Part shown: in pieces, positions 7,163 through 15,537 of the stretch
Layout: each line of letters starts with the position of its first letter
Position numbering within the stretch: the stretch's first letter is position 1
Assembly (NCBI GenBank): GCA_003550345.1
Contig: PUJZ01000022.1
Location: forward strand, 1-50,449
DNA from: Methanomassiliicoccaceae archaeon
GTDB taxonomy: Archaea; Thermoplasmatota; Thermoplasmata; Methanomassiliicoccales; Methanomethylophilaceae
Direction of reading: 5' to 3'
DNA: 50,449 bases
The notes under the pieces: model-generated
The model's input: only the letters and a program-made list of their open reading frames with translations
Told to the model about the DNA's origin: nothing
The model's database searches: none
Position numbers and translations under genes: made by a program

Positions 7163-9043
7163 ATGGCGGAGCACAGGTCCCACGGCAAGGAGAGGATGAG
7201 GTGGTGCGACAGCTGCGGCACCCTCCTGCTGGGCCAGCGCTGCTCGGCCTGTGGCGGAGAAGGGCGCGCCTTCGAGCTGAACAGCCCCGGGGACATCAGG
7301 CCGGCGATGGAGGACGGCAGCGCCCTGGTACTCTCCCTCTTCGAGGAGGCGTTCGGGGACGCATCGCCGCTGCGGGGAAGGCAACTGTTCTTCAACAAGG
7401 TCGCCGGCGAGGACCGCTCCGACGAGGTAGTCGCAGGGGGCGCGGTCATCGCCACCCTGCGCTGGAATCTCCTGGAGCGGCGCTACCGCTTGGAGCTGAG
7501 GGCGGAGGGCGCCTCGCTGATTGCCCCTCACGCCAGCTCCAACGTCCTCCGCTGCGGCCGCCTTGGCGGCCATGTGAAAGGTAGGAACCTTTCCGGGGAC
7601 GTCATAAGGGAGGCGGCGGGGGACTTCGTGGAGGGGGACCCCCTGATAGTCATCAGCGGCGGAACGGTTGCCGCCGGCACGGCCCGGGCGCCGGCGGACC
7701 GCATCATGCAGGAGAGGAAGGCGTTCAAGGTGAAGGACGTCGCCTCCTGCGAGTTCGACCTCGGCCCGCCGTCCGGTAGGGGGGAGTTCGTGGCCGCCAA
7801 CCGCGAGCACCTCCGCAAGCTGGAGATGGCCGCCGTGAGCGACCTGCGCTCCATCGTCAAAGGCAAGAACAGGGCGGTAACGGCCTCCTTCTCCGGAGGG
7901 AAGGACTCCCTGGCGGCCTACCTGCTGGCGGAGAGGGCGTTGGGCCCTATCGACCTGATCTTCGTGAACACCGGCCTGGAGTTCCCGGAGACCGTGGAAT
8001 ATGTGCGGCGCTTCGCCTCCGAACGCTCATCGGTGCTTCATGAGCTTGACGCCGGCGACGCGTTCTGGAGGAGCGTCGGGCACTTCGGCCCCCCTGCCAA
8101 GGACTTCCGCTGGTGCTGCAAGAGCTGCAAGCTCGCCCCCCTCACCGAGGGCATATCCATCCTCTATCCTAAGGGCACGATGACCGTTGAGGGCAACCGC
8201 TCCCTAGAATCCTTCTCCCGCGCCGACACCCGCTTCGTGGCGCGCAACCCCTTCGTCCCCAACCAGACGGTGCTCAACCCGATAAGGGCATGGAACGCCG
8301 CCGAGGTATGGGCGTACATCTGGTCGCAGGGCGAGGATTACAACCCGCTCTACGAGCGGGACTACTCTCGCATCGGCTGCTACCTCTGCCCATCGTCCCT
8401 GGGGAGCGACTGGGAGCGCACAGCCGAACTGCATCCGGAGCTGCACCGCGGCTGGGACCGGCATCTCCGCTCCTATGCTAATGAAAAAGGGCTTCCTCCT
8501 GAGTACGTTGACCATGGATTCTGGCGCTGGAAGGCCCATCCGCCGAAGATGCTCCGCCTGGCGGAGGGCCTTGACCTCAAGCTGACGCCGCATGACGCGG
8601 AGAGCGTATCCCTGAGGATGCTAAAGGGCGCATCCCCCTGCGCCGCGGGCGGCCATTCGGCCGAGGCGGTTCTGGAGCTTCCTTTGAGGCGGGAACTGTC
8701 GATGATGAGCCATTCCCTGCGAACCATCGGAGAGGTCCGTTACTCCGAGGAATTTGACATCGCTTTGCTCCGCTACAAAGGGGGGAGCGCCAAGGTATTC
8801 GCCGGGGGGCAGATATCGGTAGTCGCTCCGAAGAAAGAGCTGGCCGAGGAGCTCTTCGACCTCACCGTCAAGGCACTCATCAGGTACCAGATGTGCAACG
8901 AGTGCGGCATATGCGCCAAGGGCTGCCCCCGCGGCGCAATCACCATAGACGGTGGCCTGCGGGTGAGCGATCAATGCGACCGCTGCGGCAGGTGCCTCAA
9001 CTCCTGCGTGGCCGTCCACTACCACGACCGCATACTAGCCTGA
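7163..9043 (+). CDS. PP-loop (PAPS-reductase-like) enzyme with zinc ribbon, PUA-like domain and C-terminal ferredoxin
   Basis: 626 residues with an unusual order of domains. A zinc ribbon has C15, C18, C27 and C30. A PUA-like domain lies at about 135-200. The ATP-pyrophosphatase core has SGGKDS at 244-249, then FVNTGLEFPET, CCKSC at 318-322 and C406/C409. The C-terminus holds two 4Fe-4S motifs: C578, C581, C584, C588 and C605, C608, C611, C615. The COG0175-type core activates a substrate with ATP; the PUA domain suggests RNA as partner and the clusters suggest sulfur or electron transfer, so tRNA thiolation or assimilatory sulfur chemistry are both possible (inference). TATA AAATAAGG about 24 nt upstream makes it leaderless. 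Confidence 0.8.
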   Translation: MAEHRSHGKERMRWCDSCGTLLLGQRCSACGGEGRAFELNSPGDIRPAMEDGSALVLSLFEEAFGDASPLRGRQLFFNKVAGEDRSDEVVAGGAVIATLRWNLLERRYRLELRAEGASLIAPHASSNVLRCGRLGGHVKGRNLSGDVIREAAGDFVEGDPLIVISGGTVAAGTARAPADRIMQERKAFKVKDVASCEFDLGPPSGRGEFVAANREHLRKLEMAAVSDLRSIVKGKNRAVTASFSGGKDSLAAYLLAERALGPIDLIFVNTGLEFPETVEYVRRFASERSSVLHELDAGDAFWRSVGHFGPPAKDFRWCCKSCKLAPLTEGISILYPKGTMTVEGNRSLESFSRADTRFVARNPFVPNQTVLNPIRAWNAAEVWAYIWSQGEDYNPLYERDYSRIGCYLCPSSLGSDWERTAELHPELHRGWDRHLRSYANEKGLPPEYVDHGFWRWKAHPPKMLRLAEGLDLKLTPHDAESVSLRMLKGASPCAAGGHSAEAVLELPLRRELSMMSHSLRTIGEVRYSEEFDIALLRYKGGSAKVFAGGQISVVAPKKELAEELFDLTVKALIRYQMCNECGICAKGCPRGAITIDGGLRVSDQCDRCGRCLNSCVAVHYHDRILA

Positions 9044-9081
9044 GCATCAAAGTTATAAACGGTCTCCCCCTTGCCTCGGGC

Positions 9082-9765
9082 ATGGACCCGGCTATGGCCG
9101 CCGCGGCGGCACTGGGCATCGGACCGGCGTTGGTGCTGATGTACGTGGCCATAAGCCCCTTCACCTACCCCAAGACCGACAAGGCGTTCTTCGAGGACCG
9201 CAAGCTGTTCCTCCTCTTCGCGGTGGGCATGGTGGCGGGCGTGGTTCTTTTCTCGTCCTACACCTGGTTCCCATGGTCCTCTTTGGTCGTCGCCGCAGGC
9301 TACGCCATAGTGCTGGAGCTGGTCAAGCTCATCATCATCAACCTGCCCCGCTTCCAGCGGAAGCTCGACTCGGTCTTCTACGGCACCGCGTTCGGCATAG
9401 GCCTGGGGGCCACCTTCGGCTTCGGCCTGGCCTTCTACACCCTCACCCTCGCCGTGGACCCGGGGATCGCCGATTACGCGCTGATAGCGGTCTTCACCGT
9501 GCAGCAGGTCCTGCTGCACTGCGGCACCGGGGCCACCATCGGCGAGGGGGTCGTCAGAGGCTACCCCTTCGAGTTCCTCGCACAGGCCATCGGCGTCAAC
9601 CTCGCGTTCCAGCTGCTGATGCTGCCGGTCTACGGGGCCGACTACCCATTGGGCTACGCCACCCTCATAGGGGCCACGGCGCTGGTCGCCGTATACTGCT
9701 GGTTCATGATCAAACGCCGCCTGCCTGCGCTGATATCCCAAGCGGTGAAGCAGTACCGGCTCTGA
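9082..9765 (+). CDS. Seven- to eight-span membrane protein, distantly PrsW-like
   Basis: 227 residues, almost entirely membrane segments. The stretch LELVKLIIINLPRF followed by DSVFYGTAFGIGLG recalls the PrsW intramembrane protease family (EExxK followed by a DG-type loop). However, the first Glu of EExxK is Leu here, and I do not see the later Glu and Asp of the family active site, so it may be an inactive relative or unrelated. TTATAAAC lies about 26 nt before the ATG, indicating a leaderless message separate from the upstream enzyme. Confidence 0.55.
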   Translation: MDPAMAAAAALGIGPALVLMYVAISPFTYPKTDKAFFEDRKLFLLFAVGMVAGVVLFSSYTWFPWSSLVVAAGYAIVLELVKLIIINLPRFQRKLDSVFYGTAFGIGLGATFGFGLAFYTLTLAVDPGIADYALIAVFTVQQVLLHCGTGATIGEGVVRGYPFEFLAQAIGVNLAFQLLMLPVYGADYPLGYATLIGATALVAVYCWFMIKRRLPALISQAVKQYRL

Positions 9766-9804
9766 GGAAAAGGTTATCTACCTGGGAACGGGATTGTGAC
9801 CATC

Positions 9805-9954
9805 ATGGGCTTGGGCGCTTGGATCAAGGTCGCGGTATTGGCCTTGCTGATAGTGGGTCTCCTGGGGATAGCCACCTCGCCGATGGTGCATGAGGCGGTC
9901 TGGGCGGGCCTGAGCGAAGTTCTGGACATCGAGTCACTGACGGACGGGCTCTAG
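9805..9954 (+). CDS. 49-residue single-span membrane peptide, paralogue of the next protein's N-terminus
   Basis: The frame runs from ATG at 9805 to TAG at 9952-9954. Its GAWIKVAVLALLIVGLLGIA, then TSPMVHEAVW, aligns without gaps with GAWFKVAILALISVTLLGLA, then TSPVVHQAVW, of the transglutaminase-like protein that begins 97 nt later. The peptide ends where that protein's acidic linker begins. TTATCTA about 28 nt upstream could be its TATA box. It may be a real small membrane protein or a truncated duplicate; the high conservation of both halves argues that the product is still made. Confidence 0.55.
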   Translation: MGLGAWIKVAVLALLIVGLLGIATSPMVHEAVWAGLSEVLDIESLTDGL

Positions 9955-10031
9955 GGTAGCAGCGCTCCGCTTCCTGTTTCAATCCATTGATATCGTGCCC
10001 TCCTCCCATATCGCATCATCATCGCTTAGTG

Positions 10032-10045
10032 CTTAGGAACCTAAG
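10032..10045. promoter_or_regulatory. Palindrome CTTAGG-AA-CCTAAG just before the transglutaminase gene
   Basis: A perfect inverted repeat of 6-bp arms and 2-nt centre ends 5 nt before the ATG at 10051. Its place over the likely transcription or translation start suits an operator. Confidence 0.35.
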
Positions 10046-10050
10046 TTGCG

Positions 10051-11265
10051 ATGGAGTTGCCAAGTCTTAATAGCGGCAATATCTATCGATCCCTGATGAG
10101 CATCGGCGCTTGGTTCAAGGTGGCGATATTGGCATTGATCAGCGTTACGTTGCTTGGCCTTGCCACCTCCCCTGTGGTTCACCAGGCGGTCTGGGAAGGA
10201 ATCAGCGACCTAAGTGGTGTCGACGACCTTCTCGGGAACTTACCTGGCACAGACACCGATGATAACGATGTGCCAGGGTCCCCGGAGGTGGTTTGGAGCA
10301 ATTATATTGACTACAGACTAAACCACATCTTCGTGCTGAACGCCAATGATGATGAGGTGACCGATTTCATGATAACCTTGGTCGGCCCCACCCATCTCGA
10401 TGATTCCTCAGCATCGCCGAAGAAGCTTCAGGACGACGTTTTCATAGATGGGACCATAAGCCCTGAGGAGAAAGTGAATGTCACTTTCATGGATAGGTCC
10501 GGCGGTTTCTGGGTACAATTCTCCCTGGAGGAAGGCGAGATATTCACTGGCGATGACACTATTGAGATCAACATCGTTTACGAGTTCAGGTCCTATTTCG
10601 CATGGTGGCCTGACGCCGATGAAGAGGGCGGCGACATCAGCGATATGCCCTCATGGGCCACAGGCATGTACCTAGGGGACATGACATGGAACCGGTCATA
10701 CGACGACAGCACTGATGTGGGCTACAACTCCTCCCATCCTGAGATTGTTGCTTTGGCCCAGGACATAGTCGGCGACGAGACCAACGCCTACGAGATCGCA
10801 AAGCTGATATTCCTGTGGATGGACGAGAACATCGAATATGATGAGGAGGCAGGCGAATTGAAGACAGTGAGCGAGACCTTGGCGGCGGGAAAGGGCGACT
10901 GCGATGACCAGGCCACCCTGTACATAGCCCTGGCCCGTGCGGCGGGCCTCCCGGCATGGATGCAGATGGGGATGCTCGACACCGGGAACGGCTGGGAGAA
11001 CCATGCTTGGGTGCAGCTCCACATCCCCGGGGTCGGCAACGTCACCATAGATCCGTCCAACGACCAGTTCCTCATCAACTCCCCCAACAGGCTGGCCACT
11101 TACACCGATCAGGGAGTGGCCGGATGGATGTTCGATTTCTACAATCACATCTTATTCTGGACTGTTGGCGATGCCCCCACGTTCCACACAGCGGTGACGC
11201 TGACCATGGATTCCAAAGAGGCGTCGGCGGGCACAGTGACGGTGCCATTCCCTCAGATCGCCTGA
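10051..11265 (+). CDS. Membrane-anchored transglutaminase-like cysteine protease-fold protein
   Basis: 404 residues. One membrane segment (about 21-40) is followed by an acidic linker and an extracellular-looking beta-rich region (80-200). The transglutaminase core has the full triad: C284 in GKGDCDDQATL, H318 in ENHAW and D334 in TIDPSND. Proteins of this kind cut or cross-link peptides at the cell surface; the substrate is not known. An internal ATG at 10096 (MSIGAW) is an alternative start and aligns with the start of the upstream 49-residue paralogue. Codon use is less G/C-biased than in neighbouring genes. The 3' end overlaps the converging zinc-ribbon gene by 13 bp. Confidence 0.8.
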   Translation: MELPSLNSGNIYRSLMSIGAWFKVAILALISVTLLGLATSPVVHQAVWEGISDLSGVDDLLGNLPGTDTDDNDVPGSPEVVWSNYIDYRLNHIFVLNANDDEVTDFMITLVGPTHLDDSSASPKKLQDDVFIDGTISPEEKVNVTFMDRSGGFWVQFSLEEGEIFTGDDTIEINIVYEFRSYFAWWPDADEEGGDISDMPSWATGMYLGDMTWNRSYDDSTDVGYNSSHPEIVALAQDIVGDETNAYEIAKLIFLWMDENIEYDEEAGELKTVSETLAAGKGDCDDQATLYIALARAAGLPAWMQMGMLDTGNGWENHAWVQLHIPGVGNVTIDPSNDQFLINSPNRLATYTDQGVAGWMFDFYNHILFWTVGDAPTFHTAVTLTMDSKEASAGTVTVPFPQIA

Positions 11266-11687
11266 TAGACGCCGGGCCTGGGCTCGTAGACTATGCCCTG
11301 CTCCAGCATGGCCTTGAGCATGGCTTCGGCCTCGTCTGCAAGCAGGTCCTCCAGATCCTTCCGCGAGAAATGCCCCTTCCCCTCGCTGAGGACGCGGGCG
11401 GCGTGCGAGAGCCTCTCCTCCGGGTCGCTTATCGCCTCCAGGCTCCGGGCGAACCCCTGACGCGGGTCCGAATCCTTGGGAGGTGGCGGGGTATCGTCGA
11501 AGAAGCCCTTGGGCGAGTGCAGGGACCACATCGCCTCACGGAGCTCCCCCTGGTCCCGGGAGCGCTTGTGGACCTTCGCCCTCCGGTGGTCCGCCGTCTT
11601 GGAGCATCGGGGGCACCTCGAGCTCGCTGACGAAAGGTCTATGACCCGTGGACTGCCGCAGCCGGAGCACAGTATGACGCCGAACAT
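11253..11687 (-). CDS. Zinc-ribbon protein of the DUF1922/DUF5817 type with a helical C-terminus
   Basis: 144 residues. The N-terminus has a rubredoxin-like zinc ribbon with C7, C10, C25 and C28 (LCSGC and RCPRC). A charged region and a C-terminal segment that looks like a winged helix (FSRKDLEDLLADEAEAMLKAML...GVYQ) follow. It could bind DNA or RNA, but no specific role is known to me. It starts 3 nt after the stop of the arginine decarboxylase gene and is probably co-transcribed. Confidence 0.65.
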   Translation of the reverse strand: MFGVILCSGCGSPRVIDLSSASSRCPRCSKTADHRRAKVHKRSRDQGELREAMWSLHSPKGFFDDTPPPPKDSDPRQGFARSLEAISDPEERLSHAARVLSEGKGHFSRKDLEDLLADEAEAMLKAMLEQGIVYEPRPGVYQAI

Positions 11688-11690
11688 CGC

Positions 11691-12161
11691 TCAGTAATCG
11701 ACGAAGATGAGGGAGGCGATGCAGGCCCCGTAGTTGTCCATCGGTATCCTCATCTCCTTCAGCTCGTAATGGATGTCCATGAGCTCGATCTGGCGGTGCT
11801 TGGCCATCTCCTCCATCTTCCACTCCAGCACCTCCTTGAGGGAGTCCTTGGAGCCATGGAGGTGGCCCTCGGCCACATATCCGCCCTTGCCGTCCTTGCG
11901 GAAGGCGTAGGCTATGCCAGCGGAGATCATCTCGCCCTCGCTGCCGCGCATCTGCGCCAGCACGCTGTGGGTGATGGCCCCCATCGGCAGGGCGTGGGGC
12001 TCTATCTGCTTCGCGCCCTCGGGTATCACCGAGGACACCGAGAGCATGTTCTGCTCACCGATGCCGGCGCGTATCAGGGCGATGTCGAAGGCGTTGAGGT
12101 CCGATATCTCGCTGGTGGCGGCTCCGGAGCATACGAAGAACTTCTTGGGGACCAGGTGCAT
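11691..12161 (-). CDS. pdaD: Pyruvoyl-dependent arginine decarboxylase
   Basis: 156 residues, matching the archaeal PdaD family that turns arginine into agmatine for polyamines and for agmatidine in tRNA-Ile2. The proenzyme cuts itself between two serines to form the pyruvoyl group; by analogy with the Methanocaldococcus jannaschii enzyme this is Ser43-Ser44 in SVSSVIP. LNAFDIALIRAGIG before it and LPMGAITHSVLAQ after it are conserved family blocks, and Glu in VAEGH is the likely proton donor. It heads a two-gene unit with the zinc-ribbon protein. Confidence 0.9.
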   Translation of the reverse strand: MHLVPKKFFVCSGAATSEISDLNAFDIALIRAGIGEQNMLSVSSVIPEGAKQIEPHALPMGAITHSVLAQMRGSEGEMISAGIAYAFRKDGKGGYVAEGHLHGSKDSLKEVLEWKMEEMAKHRQIELMDIHYELKEMRIPMDNYGACIASLIFVDY

Positions 12162-12201
12162 GGGTGGCCTATCTGCATCACCTTTTTCAATTTTTCCCCT
12201 C

Positions 12202-12552
12202 TCAACGCAACCATGCCCGGCCCTCCAGCATGGCCAGGCGCCTCTCCGTCAGCGGCAGCACGAGAATGAGGGCGGCGGCCTGGACGCCTATCCCCGCCAG
12301 CAAAGACCATTCATTCGAACCCAGCCCCGAGTAGACAAGGGCCCCGAGGGCGCCGCCCAGGGCCCCCATCAGAGCCATGCTCTTGCCCGAATGCTTCTGG
12401 GCCTCGGCCCACATCTCCGGGGAGGACATGGACCTCTTGCTGCGGTAGCCGTAGGTTCCGTTCATGCGCGGCGGGAAACGCCACAGCAGGGCGCCCGCCG
12501 GGACAACGGTCAGCGGAATCGCTAGGATGCCGAGTACAAGCAGCTGCTCCAT
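12202..12552 (-). CDS. SdpI-family membrane protein
   Basis: 116 residues with three membrane segments. The loop after the first span, NGTYGYRSKRSMSSPEMWAEA, is the SdpI/YhfL signature (YGYRT-S). Bacterial SdpI gives immunity to a toxin, but most archaeal members have no known role. It starts 4 nt after the stop of the PAC2-family gene and is likely in the same transcript. Confidence 0.75.
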   Translation of the reverse strand: MEQLLVLGILAIPLTVVPAGALLWRFPPRMNGTYGYRSKRSMSSPEMWAEAQKHSGKSMALMGALGGALGALVYSGLGSNEWSLLAGIGVQAAALILVLPLTERRLAMLEGRAWLR

Positions 12553-12556
12553 GCCT

Positions 12557-13306
12557 TCAGCGGTAGAGATGGGAGGTGTCGCTGGAGATGTTGGTACTCT
12601 CCATGGCGCTCTTCATCCTCTTCTCCAGCTCATCGGCCTCCTTTATGAGGGGCTCGGGGTCGAGGTCGAGCTCAGGGAGCATCTTGGCCACCTTCTCCAT
12701 CAGCCGGGCGGCGCCGCGGGCGTCGGGCATGTCCATGCGGGCCGGGCCAAGGAGGGTGAGCACGTTCATCCCCCGCGAGGCGGCCTCGTAGAGCATTATG
12801 CCGGAAAGGCCGCGCACCATCCCCTCCTCCAGGGGCTGGATGCCGTACTTCTCCATCTTCTCCCTCATCTCCTTGGTGCTGCCCACGCCCCATATCGAGC
12901 CCGCCTCCACATCGTTGCTGGCGATCCCCTCCATGGTGACGATGGTGTCGACCTCGTTCTCATTGCACCATTCCAGTATCAGGCGGCTCATGGGGTGGTG
13001 CATCTCCATCTTGGGCATGAACTCGGCGGTTATGACTATGAGGTGCTCGCAGTTCTCGCCGTTCTCATCGCAGAGCCGGTCGCCGCCGTAGATGCGCACC
13101 GGAGGCATGGGGAATCCCTCTTGGACCATCGCATAGGGGGGGAAGTCTGGCGAGCTGATGCCCGCCACCCTCTTCAGGCCCAAGGTGCGGACGATGAAAT
13201 TGGTCGCTATCGAGCTGACCAGGCCTATGCTGGGGAAGCCGACTATGACCAGGGCCTGCTTGCAGTCCACTTTCTCGTAATCCGTTACAACCAAATCTTC
13301 CACCAT
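12557..13306 (-). CDS. PAC2-family protein (proteasome-assembly-chaperone-like)
   Basis: 249 residues. The start VIVGFPSIGLVSSIATNFIV and the middle block TMEGIA...GVGSTKEMREKM and GMVRGLSGIML are typical of archaeal PAC2 proteins (COG2047), homologues of eukaryotic proteasome assembly chaperones. Archaeal roles are unproven. The C-terminal 50 residues are charged and helical. It is transcribed away from the M16 peptidase gene from a shared 63-nt region. Confidence 0.85.
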   Translation of the reverse strand: MVEDLVVTDYEKVDCKQALVIVGFPSIGLVSSIATNFIVRTLGLKRVAGISSPDFPPYAMVQEGFPMPPVRIYGGDRLCDENGENCEHLIVITAEFMPKMEMHHPMSRLILEWCNENEVDTIVTMEGIASNDVEAGSIWGVGSTKEMREKMEKYGIQPLEEGMVRGLSGIMLYEAASRGMNVLTLLGPARMDMPDARGAARLMEKVAKMLPELDLDPEPLIKEADELEKRMKSAMESTNISSDTSHLYR

Positions 13307-13369
13307 CGGTTACACCTCGCTAACGTAGTGTAGGTCAAGCTTATTTATCAATTGCTTCATCACCGCAAC

Positions 13370-14644
13370 GTGAGCGAATACGAGCTGAGTCTGAGAAGGA
13401 CCGCCGGCGGGATTCCGGTGGCGGTGGAGCGCATCCCCGACGCCCAAGTCAGCGGCTATCTCCTGGCGGTGCGCACCGGCTCCCGTGACGAGCCGAAGGC
13501 CCTGATGGGCATATCACATTTGCTGGAGCACGTCGTGTTCCGTGGTACGGAGAACAGGGACAACGTGCGAATAATGCGGGACATCGAGGCTGCCGGCGGA
13601 CAGCTGAACGCCTTCACATCGTCGGAGGTCACCGCCTATTTCGGCGTCACCCTCGACCGCACCGCAGAGGTGGCCAAGGAGCTGGTGGCGGACATCGCCG
13701 TCAACCCTCTGATCCGCCAGGACGACATAGAGCTGGAGAAGATGATAGTCCTGCAGGAGATCAGCATGTGGGAGAACGATCCGGAGTCGTACATCCACAG
13801 CCTCTTCGCCCGCACCCTCTGGGACGGCCACGGACTCGGCCAGAGGGAGGCGGGTGAGGTGGAGACGGTGAAGGCCCTCGGCGAGGAGGAGCTGCGATCC
13901 TATTTCGAGGAGCGCTACCGAGCCCCCGAGATGGCGGTGATCGCCTGCGGCAACGTCGACTGCGAGGACGCCGTCGCCTGGGCGGAGGAGAACTTCGACC
14001 CCCGGGACGGCTCCTCCGCCATCGTGCGGGAGCCGCCGCGCCAGCACGGCGCCGGCCTGCACGTCTTCCCCCGCGACGGTGACCACAGCTACGTGGCCAT
14101 GGGCTTCCCCTCCTACGATGCGTCCCATCCCGACCGTCCGGCGCTGCGGGCGCTGGCCACCCTGCTCGGGGGCGGGGGCAGCTCGCGGCTCTTCCAGAGC
14201 GTACGCGAGGAGAAAGGGCTGGTCTACTCGATATTCAGCACCGTTGACCAGCACTCCGACGGCGGCTCCTTCGCCGCCTGCTTCTCCTCCACCGAGGGGA
14301 ATGTGGCGGAGTCGGTGCGCACGGTGATGTCCGAGCTGCGCCATCTTCTCCGCGAAGGAGTCGAGCAGGAGGAGCTGATGAAGGTCAAGAACATGGTGCG
14401 CGGCAACATGGTCCGCAGCATGGAGTCCACCAGCGCGCGCATGTACCGCCTGGCGCGCAACTACATGCTCAGCGGCGAGGCCGTTCCGTTCTCGGCCGAC
14501 CTGGAGCGCATCGACGCCGTCACCGTTGATGACGTGATTCGCGTCGCCGAGGACCTGCTGCGACCGGAGAGGCTAAACGTCACCGTCTACGGCAAGGAGA
14601 CGCCGGAGCTCATGTCACTCGACCTCTCCACCTTCGACGTCTAG
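13370..14644 (+). CDS. M16-family zinc peptidase (pitrilysin/MPP type)
   Basis: 424 residues. The inverted zinc motif HLLEH is at residues 50-54, with the distal ligand in ELEKMIVLQEI about 80 residues on, so it looks active. The second half (from about residue 215) is the inactive M16_C repeat with GGGGSSRLFQSVREEKGLVYS. I chose the GTG at 13370 because TTTATCA is about 24 nt before it; an in-frame TTG at 13352 overlaps that box. It probably degrades peptides in the cytosol. The last 30 bp overlap the converging hydrogenase-protease gene. It ends with TAG. Confidence 0.88.
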   Translation: MSEYELSLRRTAGGIPVAVERIPDAQVSGYLLAVRTGSRDEPKALMGISHLLEHVVFRGTENRDNVRIMRDIEAAGGQLNAFTSSEVTAYFGVTLDRTAEVAKELVADIAVNPLIRQDDIELEKMIVLQEISMWENDPESYIHSLFARTLWDGHGLGQREAGEVETVKALGEEELRSYFEERYRAPEMAVIACGNVDCEDAVAWAEENFDPRDGSSAIVREPPRQHGAGLHVFPRDGDHSYVAMGFPSYDASHPDRPALRALATLLGGGGSSRLFQSVREEKGLVYSIFSTVDQHSDGGSFAACFSSTEGNVAESVRTVMSELRHLLREGVEQEELMKVKNMVRGNMVRSMESTSARMYRLARNYMLSGEAVPFSADLERIDAVTVDDVIRVAEDLLRPERLNVTVYGKETPELMSLDLSTFDV

Positions 14645-15118
14645 GCCCAAGAGCCGCAGGACCTTCGCCACCGCATCGGGGACCGCCGCCTCCACCGCGG
14701 GGGTCATCTCCTCGCTGACGGTGAGCAGCTCCTCCACCTCCACGGCGATGAAGCGAACCTGCTCCGGCATGCTCTCCGGCTCCAGCTGCCTGCCCAGGTA
14801 CATGGCGGTGGCGAGGTTCACGTCATGCGCTGAAGAATCGGTTATCGTGGGGGCGAAGTCCTCCGGGTCGAAGACCATCACCGTCCCAGGGGGGCGGGCG
14901 CCGCTCTTGATGGCATCGACTATGATCACCCGGCGGTAGCCCATGATCATCGGTATTATGTCCAGGCCGCCGATGGCCTCCTGCCTGGTCTCCACCCCAT
15001 CCAGGCGCATCTCCTCGATGCGGCGCACCACCTCCAGGCCGACGCGGTCGTCGGAGACTATGGGGCTGCCCAGGCCTATGACCAGGACGGTGTCCTTCAG
15101 ACCTTCGCCCATCAGCAT
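14615..15118 (-). CDS. Hydrogenase-maturation-type endopeptidase (HyaD/HycI/FrcD-like)
   Basis: 167 residues. The start VLVIGLGSPIVSDDRVGLEVV carries the conserved Asp after GLGSP, followed by GGLDIIPMIMGYRRVIIVDAI and SSAHDVNLATA, which supply the acidic and His nickel-sensing residues of this family. These enzymes trim the C-terminus of the NiFe hydrogenase large subunit after nickel insertion. No hydrogenase gene is in the window. It is the last gene of a four-gene operon and overlaps the P-II-like gene by 7 nt. Confidence 0.85.
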   Translation of the reverse strand: MLMGEGLKDTVLVIGLGSPIVSDDRVGLEVVRRIEEMRLDGVETRQEAIGGLDIIPMIMGYRRVIIVDAIKSGARPPGTVMVFDPEDFAPTITDSSAHDVNLATAMYLGRQLEPESMPEQVRFIAVEVEELLTVSEEMTPAVEAAVPDAVAKVLRLLGLDVEGGEVE

Positions 15119-15537
15119 TCCTTCTCGTCGGTTTCGGCGGCGTCCTTGCGGGCGGCGTCCTCCTCCTCCTTGTCCACCTGCATGGGGCTGAGGGGGAAGT
15201 AGGTCTCGTCCTCGGGTATCATGTGCACCCTGCCGATGACCTTGTCCAGAGGCAGGACCATGGCGATGCCCTGGCCCGGCTTGTCCAGCTCTGCGGCCTT
15301 GCTTATGGCCACCAGGACCTGGTCGCTCAGGCTTCTTTTCACCGCGGTGATGAGGATCTCCTTCTCAGGCTCTATCCTCATGCCGAGTATGGTCTTCCTC
15401 TCATGCATGCCGATCCCACGCCCGTACATCACGGTGCCGCCTTGCGCACCGGCGTCCACGGACGCCCTCAGCGCCGCCTCTGCCCATCCCTTCTTCACCA
15501 CGGTGATGATCAGGGCCACGTCAGTCTCGCAGTTCAT
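15112..15537 (-). CDS. P-II-like signalling protein
   Basis: 141 residues. The core is GlnB-like: VALIITVVKKGWAEAALRASVDAGAQGGTVMYGRG, then the segment MRIEPEKEILITAVKRS that sits in the P-II beta-sheet. It lacks the uridylylated T-loop tyrosine motif of GlnK, and it has a charged C-terminal tail (KEEEDAARKDAAETDEKEC). It overlaps the DUF1538 gene upstream by 17 nt, so it is probably the regulator of those membrane proteins rather than of ammonium transport (inference). Confidence 0.75.
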   Translation of the reverse strand: MNCETDVALIITVVKKGWAEAALRASVDAGAQGGTVMYGRGIGMHERKTILGMRIEPEKEILITAVKRSLSDQVLVAISKAAELDKPGQGIAMVLPLDKVIGRVHMIPEDETYFPLSPMQVDKEEEDAARKDAAETDEKEC

